NCBI GenBank assembly: GCA_017506865.1
Contig: JAFCMP010000536.1
Location: 186,001-250,000, forward strand
DNA length: 64,000 nt
Source of the DNA: Tribonema minus
Lineage: Eukaryota; Sar; Xanthophyceae; Tribonematales; Tribonemataceae
Reading direction: 5' to 3'
Shown piece after piece: positions 23,301 to 35,618 of the stretch (positions are counted from its first letter, which is position 1; every line of letters begins with the position of its first letter). Both the position numbers and the translations under genes were made by a program. Under the pieces are notes generated by a model, which saw only the letters and a program-made list of their open reading frames with translations, was not told the origin of the DNA and ran no database searches.

Positions 23301-26230
23301 ACGAGGGTTCATGGCTGGCGAGTTGCCACCGTTTTCGTCATCACTGGAGATTTTAATGCTGTGAATGTAGAAGTATGTGAGTAGTCTATGGGTATGAATG
23401 GGTATGAGGTTTGGGTACGTAGGTATGGGGATGCAGGGCGAGGGGCATGCCATGAGTTGCGAAGAAAGGCACTCTGTGTGTTTGGACAGTGCCTCAAAAC
23501 CTTTGGCATCAGCCAAGTGTATGGCTCACGGTGTATGCTGACAGACGAGCAGACACCGATGGTGATGGACATGGCAGTGAGCAATGTAGCCTTGCATGGC
23601 TCACAATTGGCATTGCTGTGCTATCGACAGTTGTAGCAGTGCAACGAGGCGAATGTAAGTGTGATAACTCATTTGCACTGAAAGCGGATTGTTTGCAGTG
23701 GCTTTGCGCCTGTGTCGTAAGTTTCGTCAAGCTGAGGTGCATCCCACACGAATGCGCACGCTGTATCAGCACAACAGTATCAACAGTATCAACTTCAAGT
23801 GCAAACAGTTCAACTGTGCTCTAGCATCACCTGCTCGCAGCATGCCGACTCACTTGCGGACTCGGGCGCTTGCCACGCGCCCCACGCTGCACCAACTTAC
23901 TTCACTGCCAACTTCAACTTCAACAAGCTGCAAACTGCGGTCACCTGCTGGGAGACCATAGCAAGGGGATAAGGGGGGACAAGCGTTGTCATACGCTGAT
24001 GACATGTGCTTTATGCTCGCGCGCCCATGTAGATTGGTCGTTCTGAACATCTGCTTGGTCCACGACCAATGATTATTAACGAAGGGACACACACACGCAG
24101 ACCAGCGGCAGCAGCATTGCTGATCGCTGCTACGCAACCATTCCTGGGGCACAGGGCACACGCCGTATGTATGCAGCACATAAGATAGCAGGCAACATGC
24201 CACTGAGCGGCTACAGCAGTGCTCAACCAATTCCCGAGAGAACTGACATAAAGCATGCACTACGCTCATGTGCCACTGTTTCCAAATGTCACAGAGCGCG
24301 TTCGTGCGTAGCAGCTCCCCTAACTCTAACCCTCACCACGTCGCTGCTGCCACCAGGGCGTAATGGCCAAGCTTGCACCGGCGCACAAGCACCTGGCGCT
24401 GCTCTCATTGTGCGCCATCTATTTTAATGATGCCATGTGTTGCATTGTAGACAGCACAGGAACGGAAATTCATGAGGTACCCCATACGCACAACACGACG
24501 GTCCACCTTGCCCAATGCTGACCGCATGTCTACGCCGCCGCCGCCGCCGCCAGATCAAGAAGGACAAGTTGCGGCGACGCGCAAGAACCTGTCGCTGGCG
24601 CTGCGCGCATCGTCTGTTGCAGAGGGAAACAAACACCCGTGAGGTAACTCACTGTGCATAGCGTGCTCGTCACTGACTGTATGCCGCCGCCGCCGCCGCC
24701 AGGTCAAGAAGGACAAGCTCGCGGCGACGCGCAAGAACCTGTCGCTGGCGCTGCGCCCCTGGGGCGTGCCGCTCATCGGCGCGGTGCCCTCCGCCGACTC
24801 CCTCGACGTGCCGTCCGTCAACGACCTCGAGACGCTGTTCGGCGTGCGCGCGCTCAACGCGGACGCGCTGCTGCGCGGCCGCGGCGGCGGCGCGCTGCGG
24901 CGCTTCACGCGCTTCGAGCTCGTGACGGCAGCGCTCAGGAGCTTTATGGACCACTTGAATGACCCCGCTGTGGACTGCAGCCAGACGTGTTTCGTGACGC
25001 ACGCGAGCAGACATGATATTATACTGGGGCTGCTGAGCCATGCTGCGGAGGCGAGCGCTGACGCGGACGCGCGGCCGTTCCAGGGCGGACTCATGCTCAC
25101 AGGTGCGTTGGGGTCTGGTAGTTGGGTCTGGTGGGCATGTAGGTACGCACCGAGGATGCATGTTGTTCGCTTGGTAAGCAAGATTAGGACGAGGATCAGG
25201 GTAGGCATGGTGTTCGATTACTCAGCTAAGTTAGGGTGAGGATTGGGGACGAGGTTGAGGGTAGGGATAGGGTCAGTCATAGGTAGGCAAATTGTCCGAC
25301 TCACAAGGAAGGAAGGTTGGGATGAGCGTAAGGGTTACTTTGAGGATCAGGGGTGGGCTTCGGATGAAATACCACAGTGCTCAGCTGTTCTCACGGCAGC
25401 GCTGAGGAGAGCTCACGCGTCGCTGCAGCAGATTCTGCGCAGCTCGATGCGGTGCACGGCTGCAGGCAGGTATGTATGTATGTATGCACTCCGCGAGCCT
25501 TTGGGGTTTGGGAATGTCATGCTCGTTGTGAAACCGAGGGTTGTGTGCGGCAAAGGCTGGTGCTGACGCGGTGCCCTTTCAGCAAGGCATCATGCACGCA
25601 AGTACATGCGGGCGGCAGCACATCCTGCGGCAATGCAGCTGACGTGTGAGCACTGCTACCGCTGAAAGCAACGCAGCCGTTATGCGCCTCGGACTAAAAG
25701 CGTCGTGTCGCTGTAGGTCTAACTTTGTGCTCTGGGTTGCTGACAACCTTTGCTTGGTACTCCCATTGAACACGCGTCATGCTGATACTGAACCTTGGGG
25801 TTACAATGGACCCTCAGCTCTACACCTGGCAGCGCTCTTGCCAATCATTAATTCATGATGAAATAGCACGCCTGCTGAATCACTCTCTGCACATTCATTG
25901 ATGCACGCAGGCTCTCCGCCCGGCAACATCCCCGACAACTACATGCTGGAGTACATCAGAGACTCCGACATGCCGGTGCTCTCCGTGGGGCTCAGCACAA
26001 CGCAAGCACTCGCGCGCATGGAAGGCTTCACACCCAAGATGAACGCCGCCGATACTGAGCGCACCGCGGCGGTAGTACGTCACTACGCTCCGCACCTGGA
26101 TGTTGAAGCTCTGCTGACCCTCATGGGCGGGGGTAGAGCGGCCACTGAAGGGGGCCCCATTATGCCCCACATTGCGCCGACGATACCCCTCGGGGCGGCT
26201 CTGGGGGGTTTGGGGGAGGGCTTGCCGTGA
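20358..26230 (+). CDS. P-loop/DRTGG protein (phosphotransacetylase N-terminal type)
   Basis: Six exons in frame give 478 residues: 20358-20642, 21282-21350, 21777-21938, 22923-23123, 24703-25102 and 25911-26230. Exon 1 has a basic Arg/Ser/Cys-rich leader suggestive of organelle import, then AATKEHTGKTSVSMALLSGL, a Walker A motif of the BioD-like fold. Exon 4 has VVIVEGTGHTGVGSIVG and VLVANGGLGSTYDEL. Exons 5 and 6 have the linker, a DRTGG-like part (TCFVTHASRHDIILGLL) and the C-terminal SPPGNIPDNYMLEYI. This matches the N-terminal regulatory half of long bacterial phosphotransacetylases and stand-alone cyanobacterial relatives. The acetyltransferase domain itself is absent. Intron 4 has a GC donor (AACAAG|GCAAGC). 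A partial exon 5 copy precedes exon 5. Substrate is unknown. Confidence 0.75.
24552..24610 (+). repeat. Shadow copy of exon 5 start
   Basis: About 58 bases repeat the exon 5 start (24703 on), including the GCC-rich tract and CCAG acceptor. It reads IKKDK followed by a one-base deletion relative to the true VKKDKLAATRKN. It lies ~150 bp upstream in intron 4 and is a possible decoy acceptor. Confidence 0.8.
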
Positions 26231-27268
26231 GTGTTGACTGTTGTTTGGTTGAAGGGAGGAGGTATGGGTGGCGCATAGAATTGACTAGCACTGTGTAGCA
26301 GTTTTGTGTGAGCGGTAATATGGCGCTGGCTGCGACTTTTGCCTCAGCAGATGCATATATACATTAGGTCTCGCTGGCTGTAGCTGCACCTGTTGCTCTT
26401 TCTCTCTCTCTGTGTGTGTTTGTATGGCCATGAGGATCTGTCGTTCTGCTCACTGCTCCTGCCCCCCTTCGATACTCAAAATTCTGTGTGACATTCGGTT
26501 CATCTACCCTTGCCGCTTGAATGGTGGCATGAACGGAGCAAGCTTATCTGCAGTCATGCTGGTGTGTTTTGGAACTGCAGATCTGTTTGCCCAAGGATAT
26601 AGATTGCGGAAGCAATGTGTCATGCACGTCAACCACATTTACTGGAAAATGTGCCATTGGCACATGTTGCCATGGCACTGAGAGAGGCAGGCTGAGCTCA
26701 GAGTTTGAAGTCCATGCACGTGCAGGAATCTACTGTGACTGCCCTAACAACAGACGGAGATTGTGCCGCCGCTTGATCAGACATCAGAAAAGGCAATACA
26801 ATCATGCAGCAAGACAACATCAATTCAACGCAGTTCAAGGTGGTGTACCTACCAACACAAATAGCACATGCCACAAAGACACACCGGCTGTCTGGATAGG
26901 TTCACATTATGCACCACGGAGGCACAAATCAAACCAAGGGTGTTCCAAATTCCTCCCTGAACCGACACACTGTGTCCTCGCTGCATGGCATGGTGCGCAA
27001 TGGCATTTATCCCGCTTGCACAACAAACCTCAAGTTGGCAGTTGCCACTTAACCCCTAATCTCTCTGCCCAGTAAGCCCCAGCCGCTTGCATTTTGTCTA
27101 ACACTCCCCCCCCCCCCAATTAGTTTGCAACTCATGTCGAGTAGCATCTACAGACAGCAAGAATGCCAATCTGTTGTCAAGCTCCCGACCGCGCCCCTGT
27201 GTGCCCTGCAGTTTTAGTCTGCCATTGATGGATGGTGCCTCTGGTGGCCGAGAATTTTCTGGCACTTT
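26231..27268. other. Intergenic region
   Basis: It lies between two converging genes. A plus-strand frame at 26569-27075 (168 residues) is Cys/His-rich at its start but has no recognised domain, and I do not call it. A C-run lies near 27107. Confidence 0.4.
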
Positions 27269-30200
27269 CTAGAAGAGGCCCAGTGCCTTGGCAGCCGTCT
27301 GGCCCATGGCCATCATGTCCGTGTTGCCGGCCTGCTGCATCTGAAAAACATGCGACAAACATAATGCATGTCAGTATATATAGTGTTAACAGTGAACCAG
27401 CAATTGCCAATTCAAACCTGAACTGCAGTGGCGCAAGCCACGCAAGCGCGCGTTTGACCGAGCAGCCTCAGATTGTCCTTACCAGAACTCCTCAGTCTCT
27501 TTGTACAGCCGTGTTCTCACTGGTGGCTTGCTTGCAAGTTTGTTGAATCCAACATCGGGTGATCGTTTGCACCAGTGCAAAACGCTTCACAGGAAGAATC
27601 GCTCATCATGGATCCATCCCAGAAATACCTGAGCTGCACCAAGTGGGTGCTTTCATGAGTGCCCTGACATGAAGATCGTCAGTGTCCAACAAGACGCAGC
27701 AAGCAGACACACGACCACATACACAAGATACACAAGGAAGTGCAGTATTGAAAACTTTCTGAAAGTAGTACGAACCTTGTACAGGTCCATGGCGACCTTG
27801 AGCACCTTGCTGACGCTGAAGTTCTCGTTGGCAACCTGCGAGCAAGCGCAAGAGGTTGCAAAAACAGGTGTCAATGCACAGCTCATTTGTGTGTTGAGAC
27901 TTTTGCATTTTTGGCGTGCAGGCAATAAAGCTTGTGCAATGCTGGGCGCCCGTATTATTATTATGTACGTTTGCCCTTGTCGCTCATAGCTGGGCCACAG
28001 TCTGCACAGTATGAGAGCAATCTGAGTCAAAGTCTGTGTGCTCGCACTTGACAGCTGTGCTCCATCACGTGTGCAAGAATTTCCCAGCCGAACCAACACT
28101 TGCGTGGGCTAGCATTTGAGCTCCTCTGCTGACACGAAAGTCATGCATAAAACCTGATGTGTATGCTACTGGTGTGGCCACAAACCGAGGCCAAGGCACT
28201 GGTGCTCAAACAAACAACGGGGTGGAACTGCAGTAGTGTTATGGCTGCTGTGTCCTACCTAGACTGTCCTTCAACCAGCACTGGGCTGAGACCACTTTGG
28301 CGCGAAATCAGGCAACGTAACCATTGAATGGCATTTAACTGGCATGCACAACGACGATACTGAATGCACAATTGCAATACTGAATGGCGTTGGAGTGGCG
28401 CGCGCATTGGCGACATTGAATGGCAACTAGCGGCATGCATGATATCACCTTGTCAAATGGCAATGAAATGGCCTGCACAACGGCGATACTGGATGGCATC
28501 AAATGGCATGCACAATCTCACCTTCGTGAACACACTGTAACGACCTGCACAATGGCGATACTAACTGGCATTGAAATGGCCTGCCCGATGGCCATTTTGA
28601 ATGCACTGACATGGCATCATTGCTGGCAATATCGAACAGCATTAATGTGGGTATTATGGCAAACTGGCGTGCTCACCAGCGACGGCTGTTCTCCCGCCTC
28701 CACGGCAGCCACCAGGCAATGTTGAACAGCATCAACATCGGCATTATGGCAAACTAGCACCAAAATGGCATGGTCCATGGCAATATGGAATGGCATTGAC
28801 ATGGCATGCATAATGGCGTGCTCACCAGAGAGGGCTGCTCTCCCGCCTCCACAGCAGCCACCAGGTCGCCAGTCATGGCAATGTTGTATGGCAGGTCAAA
28901 GATAGAGCCGGAGTGGCAGCAGTCTGCAATCACACAGAATGAGGAAAAATCATACGAGATGGGTTGAGCAACGCAGTAGGCTATGGGCAAGAGGGTCAAA
29001 TATCTGCATGCCCTGCCCATGTCACACAAGCAACACAAAACAGCGGCAGCAGTGTGCAATCACGCAGAATGAGGGAAAGGCATACGATAAAGGGTTGAGC
29101 AATGATACACGTAGGACAAGGGTAGGTACATGTCAGGTATGTGCATGCCTTGCCATACAAACGCGGCGCCCCACCATATGGACACACATGTATACACACA
29201 CAAAGGCGTAGTACATCTTGGCGGCATGCTCAGCTCACTTGATATGCTTCATCTTCAGTGACGCGTAGGACCTGTGTTCACTCACCCGTGACGATGGTTA
29301 TCTCAATGCCGACCGTAAACATGAAGGCATACATCTTGGCGACATGGTGATTTGATAAGATCATGTTCAAAGCCGCAGTCACAATGCACAGCGTTATATA
29401 GCACAGCGCCTGTGTTCGCTCACCCATGACGATGGTCATCTCGACGCCAACCGGCAGCGGCGCCACCAGCATCTGTCAAGTGGCACAACAGCGGAGGTGT
29501 AAAAGGTCAGAGATTTCATGAGTTTTTGTGGCTATTGTGTTTCGTGGCTGCAAGTGTGTGTCAGCTTTTGACTTTGGTGCATGCATTGCGCGCAATACTA
29601 GTGCACACACGCGCTCTACACACGCTGTAACGCAGTTGACATACCTACATACTATACAAAGCAGTCAGCCAGCATCTGCCACGCAGCACATCAGCAGCTG
29701 CACAGAAGGCAACATGTCATTTGTGTCCCTCTTGTTGGGACTGCATGTAGTTGCTGGCCATCGACCTTTGTGTACAAAATGCGCGCATTATCAGTGCACA
29801 TATGTAAGCATGTTGTCCATGTACGCAGTCGACATACCTTCGGTACATAGTGCATACCATACAAAGGCGGTCAGGGCTGAGAATAGGATCAGGGAGTATG
29901 TTTGGTGTCAGATGGGACCAGTCACAGAAGATAAATACGCGCCAAACATCAGGAGCCGCATCATGTCTTACAAACATGCGCATGCACACTTTGAAATGTG
30001 CACATCCGTTGAGAGTGCCAAGAGTCAAGTTCGGGGAATCGTATCTCTCGGATGTCATGTGATGAGTCATGCCACATTGAACAGAGCACGATGGTGCTCC
30101 AAACTATAATTACTGCGTATATCGAGCTGGGCTGTTGTTCACACGTTGCGGCAACATTCACGCGCCTGGTAGAGATGATCGCCTCTGATCATCAGTAAAG

Positions 30201-33200
30201 ATCATCATATGTCGTTCACATACCGCGACCATCCACATACTGCAACCATCATCTGTTGCAGAGATCATCATATGTTGTTCACACACTGCGGCCACATTAT
30301 TTCACGCACCTTGTAGAGATCATCGTCCCTGATCTGGCCCACGGTCTGATAGTCCAGGGGCACCATGGTCTCGTCCTTAGCGTCGGCCTCTTCGCTCTCG
30401 TCATCTGCATTGCAAACACAACATACATACATACATACCATGGCATTGTAAGCACATACCCAACATCCTCTGGCATCTGCCTCCTCACTCTCGTCATCTG
30501 TATGTACCGCGCACACAACATACATACATAACACGGTGGTGGTGAACCACTTGCAAAACCTGGTGACTGAAGGTACTTCTACATACTACCCACCCAAGAA
30601 TCTGGCCAAGATGAACATCAAAGGCATCTGCCTCCTCGCTCCACTTTTCAACTGTGTTCTCGTCATCTGCATTGCAAACACAACATACATACATACATAC
30701 CATGGCATTGTGAGCACATACCCAACATCCTCTGGCATCTGCCTCCTCACTCTCGTCATCTGTATGTACCGCGCACACAACATACATACATAACACGGTG
30801 GTGGTGAACCACTTGCAAAACCTGGTGACTGAAGGTACTTCTACATACTACCCACCCAAGAATCTGGCCAAGATGAACATCAAAGGCATCTGCCTCCTCG
30901 CTCCACTTTTCAACTGTGTTGCATGTTGACCTCAAAAAAACACTCATGTTACTGTACCCTGACACTGTCCTTGACCCTAGCCATAACCCTGACACATGCT
31001 TCAGCATGGACTTGCCTGGCATGCTGCCTCCGTGTCCGCTGTAGTGCATGAACAGAGAGTCACCCTCCTGGGCACCATCAACCAGCCACCTGCATCGAAC
31101 AATTCGACGTAGGTACATACATACATGGGTGCGTGCAATATGACCATCATGAATACGTGTGTGTACGTGTGTGCATGTACTATATGAATGGTTGCGGGTA
31201 TATATCTTGAAGTACATGCGAATGTCCACCAGCCGCCCGCATCAAAAACATGCCGGTATAGGTGCATGCATACATGCACGTCGTACATGGCAATTAAAGC
31301 ATATATACATACTTTCGAACTTGAAGTTATATAATTTTCTAGTGTCGTTGTCATCAACCTTGACAAGTCTGATTCAAAGTCACATTTTATCAACAACACA
31401 AATATGCCAAGAGTGGGGGCGGTACCTAGGTCATAGTTCCTGTGTTCATCTACGAACACATGCGGCACCGAACACTGGGCTTTGCGGAGCACGATATGCA
31501 GTTCGGGTAGTGATAAGTAGCAACGCATAGATAGTTGTGCAATCAACAATGCAGCAAAATGCATGGACACTCACGCAAAAGCCTTGGCGAGGTTGGCGGC
31601 GGTGGGGTCCTTGTGCTTTCCATCGTCCATCAGCACCTGACCAACAATACATACATACATAATTACATGAATGCATAGTGTTGCTCCTTGTTGAGGTTGG
31701 AGTGGGCTGCAATCATACAAATAGTGATGTTCGCAGTGGCGGTGAACGCAGTACATGTGTGTTCAGCAGCAACGCTCAGCAACAATGATGCAGCGCGATT
31801 GCCAACAGGGGTCACCGATCGGTGCATTAAGAAAAAAACTTGTGAGTGTGTATACATACATCATGCGCCTTGTACCCAGGCCTCGAGGGATGTGTATGCG
31901 GCCACTTGACGAAAGCAAGCTGCTCATCAACTACACTGTTGCCAGGGCGGCATTGTCCATCATGGTGTCAGGACAATGCGTGTAGCCCTGCTGGATGATC
32001 AAATACATTGGTTGTGGAGTGGGAAAAATCACATGGCATCATTGAAGCGCCAAGAATGGAATGGTAACAGAACAACACATGCTTATAACTCGATATATAT
32101 ACTTCTACTTGAAATTTGATGCATGCTGTGAACACACCGTTTGGTTCAGGGTTAGGGTAACAGCGGGCACTGACCATCATGGTGTCGGGGGAGTCCGTGT
32201 AGCCCTGCTCAATGATGTACTCCTTCATGGCCTCCACGTCATTGTGGCACCCCTTGAGCTCGCCCTGCTGGCCCACGTAGTTGATGCCTGGCGTGTGCAG
32301 CGACGGCAGCAGTGCTCAGCTTCAGGTCCACCACCACGCTATAAAATGCCGCATTTGAGAAGCTGTTGCTGCAATGCTACAAGCGAGAGCAACTGTACTT
32401 GATCCCTGGCGCAGCGGCGGCAGCAGTGCTCAGCTTGGGTCCGCCACGCGTTGAGATGCTCGATTTCAGAAGCTGTTGCTGCGTTGCTATAGGCGAGAGC
32501 CACTGGTTTGTCAATGCTTGCATGCTGCGCTCCTACTTAGCGCAAGGTGTGTTAAAAAAAGAGACAAATCGACGCCTTAGGCATTGCTCAGCTTGGGTCA
32601 ACCGCGCCGCACTGAAATGCCGGATTTGCGAAGCTGCTGCTGTGATGCTTCACGAGAGCGCCACTCGCATGTGTCAAAACTTACATACGCGCTGCTACTG
32701 TAGTGGAAGGTGTGTCAAAAAGTGAGGCAAATTCGCGCATCAGGCGCGCGAGCAAGGCGGCTACAGGAAGACCTTCCATCTGCTGGCGCAAGTTGCACAT
32801 GCGCGTACCATTAAGAATTGGTCACGTGTGTAGTCTCACGTACCAATGAGCAGTGCCTTGTGGTTCTTGCTGTCCGGCAGCATGATGTCAAAAGGGGCAG
32901 ACAGGTCCAGGTCACGACTCGTGCTCAGCTGGGGGATCTGCGGGGGATGGGGGGGGGGGGGGGGGGGCTTCGTGAGTGAATAATGCTGCTTGTTTTGTGT
33001 TTTGTCACGCGCTTTGATTAGATGCTCAATTGTGATATGAAACATGCACCCAAGCTGAGCAGTGCAACATTTGGATTGATTGAGACACGTTGTTCAAATT
33101 CACAGATTTTACACTGCAACTGCCCCCCTGCAATTTTGCACGTCCTTTGCAGCGGCGTCCTGTAATGATCGTTACACAGAGGCTGTGATTGCATGTTCAG

Positions 33201-35618
33201 TTTGCGCTATGAACATGTACTCAAAGCTGAGCAGTGCGACATGAGGGGCAGGGGTACGTCCGATTGAGAAGAGTTGTTCACATGCACAGAGAATCTGCAA
33301 GTGCCCCCTGCAGCAGCGCACGTCATTGACAGTGGTGTTGTGTAATCATCGCATGACAGGGGCTGCTGCTTCACTACATAGGGTGACAAGTGCAGGCGGA
33401 ACTGACAGCTGACTGTTGACCTTGTGCCTCTGATCAACAGACAGAGGGCACATGTGTCCTTCAAGAACTTGACGTTTTGTTATGGTGAGCACCTGTCTGA
33501 ACTGACGGCAAGCCCTGTGCTCACGTGATAGAAGGACTTTAACAGTCGACCACGCACGGAACAGGAGGCCCAGCCACCACATCATTGAATCTTCGACCAA
33601 ATTGGCCGCAATCCTACATTGACATGCACACCGCAATAAAAAACGCTCTCACATCATAGTTGGAAATCACTCACAGCTTCTGTGCATGCATTGAGCATAC
33701 ATCATATCAATGCGCGCGCGATACACCATGATGAAGACTACTCTCATAATGATGATCACAGTTAGGGTTAGGGTTCGCTTCTTGCCTGCGTGTACTTCTT
33801 GGTCTTGAGCACCGCCTGCATTTTCTGCAGCAGCGAGGTCCAGGTATTGGAGCCCTGGGCAGCGCTCAGTAGCAGGGCGTTGGTGCAGGCTGCAGCGACA
33901 CACAATTCATGATCATGAATGAGTGCATGCTGCAGCGACACGCATTTCACAATCATGAATGACTGCACGAATGATTGCAAGGCTGCAGCACCACGCATTT
34001 CACAATCATGAAAAGGTCTTGCGGCGCAGTTGTCGCGATTCGCGTTCAAATGTCGCAACAGATGTGTACATGGATAAAGATACTCTTTGCGTGTCCATCT
34101 ACAGCAGGCCGATGCTCAGCCATGGAAGAGTTTAATCATGAATTTTGAACCATGAAGTCAAGTGCCCACCGAGTCCGACATGCCAAAGGAGGATAATCCC
34201 TGCACGTCTACACTGGCTACACCTCCTACAACAAGCTCGAAGTATGTGTTCGCTGATGAACCCCAGGTCAATGCTCAGCTTTGGGTAAGGGTTACGGCCA
34301 ACCCTAACGGTATTTCATTACAACTCACCGCCGCCTGCGCCCTCCGAATCCGGCAGTCCGAAGGAGGACACACCCTGCACGTCCGCGCTGGTCTGCTTAG
34401 GGCTGGGGTGACAGTTATCAGCAACCCTACAGGTATATGATCATGACAATTAAGCCCTACGTAGGAAAAAAGCAAGAAAATCTCACCGCCGCCCGCGCCC
34501 TCCGAGTCCGGCAGGCCAAAGGAGGACACGTCCTGCACTCATTAACCAGAGCTCCATGCTCAGCAAACCCTATAAGAAATTTCAGTGTGAACCCTACCGA
34601 GGAAAGAGAATTTGCTCATCACCGCCTGCCCCCTCCGAGTCCGGCAGTCCAAAGGAGGACACATTGTGCACGTCTGTGCTGGCTACACCTGCTTTAGAAA
34701 ACTATTTGCTCGCTGATCAACCCAGGTCCCATACGCGCTGATCAGCCCAAGGTCCATGCTCAGCTGAGGAGTAGGATTATGGTGAACCCTAGAAGTGGTT
34801 TATTACAAACCGTACGTAAAAAGGACATCAAGCAGTTCTTACCGCCGCCTGCGCCCTCCGAGTCCGGCAGTCCGAAAGAGGACACGTCCTGCACATCCGC
34901 GCTGGTCTGCGCGTCCTGGCACCCCGAGATCATGCGCACGTTGGCGCACACGGCCTGCGCAAACAATAGCCGCAGCGACAGCAGCACTAGAACAGGTCAG
35001 GGGTATGTCTAACGGTTGGCACCAGAAATGGCCAGGGTAGGGGAGATCCTGCCATCCAGCAGCTGCCGTCGCCGTCGCTACCGCTGCCATGGCCGCCGCC
35101 GCTGTCGTCGCCGTCATCACAGCGCCGTCGCCGTCACCGCCGCCGCCACCGCCGCCGCCGCCACCTCCGTCAAAGTCAAACGCTTTGGACAGATTCCGCC
35201 ATGGTGAATGGCAACAGAAAATCATACTTCAAGAAGTACAGAATTTGCTATCTCTAAGCCATGCTCCTGGTGCACAAGCACGCTCTCTCGCAGCCCCCAG
35301 ACCCCTTCACCCTGTGTACAGACACACACACACAGACCCCGAAGTGCAAGGCAACCACCAGCTTGACACAAAGAACCCGGGGTGCATACCCGTGCCACTG
35401 CAGTTGGGCGAGCACCGGCAACATCTTCACATTTGAAGTTCAGAACGCACCGCCTCCGCCTTCTTGGCATACTCGGGGTCGCCGCGCGTGCCAGCGCCGC
35501 GCATGGCGGGTCCCTTGCGGCGACGGCGCGCGGGGGGCCTGCCGGCAACGGGTGCTGCGGGGGCGGGCGGGGCCTCTGCCTCCTGGCTGTTCACCGTCTC
35601 ATTGTACACGTTCTGAAC
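27269..35618 (-). CDS. Type III metacaspase (p10 before p20)
   Basis: Twelve exons join in frame: 35618-35451, 34954-34843, 33889-33786, 32937-32844, 32287-32175, 31636-31575, 31089-31016, 30404-30310, 29472-29424, 28923-28826, 27835-27776 and 27340-27269. The first listed exon begins with an acceptor, so the start codon lies upstream and was not found. Exon 2 carries the p10 signature MISGCQDAQTSADVQDVSS. Exons 4-10 carry p20: NHKALLIGINYVGQQGELKG, LMDDG, DSLFMHYSGHGG (catalytic His in SGHG) and DCCHSGSIFDLPYN (catalytic Cys). In types I and II p10 follows p20. The reversed order is type III, described from algae with secondary plastids. Metacaspases are Ca-dependent Arg/Lys-specific Cys proteases linked to stress and cell death. 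Introns 3 and 7 use GC donors. Several introns hold copies of adjoining exon edges. Confidence 0.9.
28320..28665. repeat. Degenerate minisatellite in metacaspase intron 10
   Basis: Irregular units built on 'aatggcat(t/g)...aatggc(c/a)tgcacaa(t/c)ggcgatactga' recur about every 30-60 bp, roughly ten times. Open frames through it are low-complexity. Confidence 0.6.
28666..28716 (-). repeat. Shadow copy of metacaspase exon 10 end
   Basis: This repeats the end of exon 10, reading VAAVEAGEQPSL followed by an intact GTGAGC donor on the minus strand. It sits ~110 bp downstream of the true donor in intron 10. Unlike some other copies, the splice site is preserved. Confidence 0.8.
29271..29315 (-). 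repeat. Shadow copy of metacaspase exon 9 end
   Basis: It reads VGIEITIVTG with GTGAGT, against the true VGVEMTIVMG with GTGAGC at 29424. It lies ~110 bp downstream in intron 9, donor intact. Confidence 0.8.
30401..30918. repeat. 262-bp tandem duplication beside metacaspase exon 8
   Basis: Positions 30401-30662 are repeated almost exactly at 30663-30918. Each unit contains two traces of the exon 8 acceptor region ('gcctc(c/t)tc(g/a)ctctcgtcatctg') plus (TACA)n tracts. The array starts at the exon 8 border and lies in intron 7. Near identity of the units implies recent duplication. Confidence 0.85.
31957..31999 (-). repeat. Shadow copy of metacaspase exon 5 end
   Basis: It reads IIQQGYTHCPDTMM on the minus strand, against IIEQGYTDSPDTMM in exon 5. 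The donor GTCAGT has become GACAAT. It is located in intron 5, ~170 bp downstream of the true donor. Confidence 0.8.
33763..33777. repeat. Short interstitial TTAGGG tract
   Basis: 'gttagggttagggtt' is a telomere-like tract of about two units. Similar short tracts (ctaaccctaa, taactctaaccct) occur near 8175 and 24315. It is too short to call a telomere relic with confidence. Confidence 0.4.
34167..34690 (-). repeat. Array of shadow copies of metacaspase exon 2 end
   Basis: Four diverged copies, starting near 34167, 34325, 34483 and 34621, repeat the last ~60 bases of exon 2 (34843 upward, sense SSFGLPDSEGAGG) plus its donor and ~90 bp of intron. Spacing is ~140-160 bp. Donors read GTGAGT or GTGAGA in two copies and are damaged in the others. 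Most units also hold the TGCTCAGC motif. Confidence 0.85.

Noticed and set aside
24555..25208. 217-residue minus-strand open frame
   Set aside because: Antisense shadow of exon 5 of the DRTGG protein.
28320..28820. CRISPR-like regular repeats
   Set aside because: Units vary in length and sequence, lie in an intron and have no conserved direct repeat with unique spacers.
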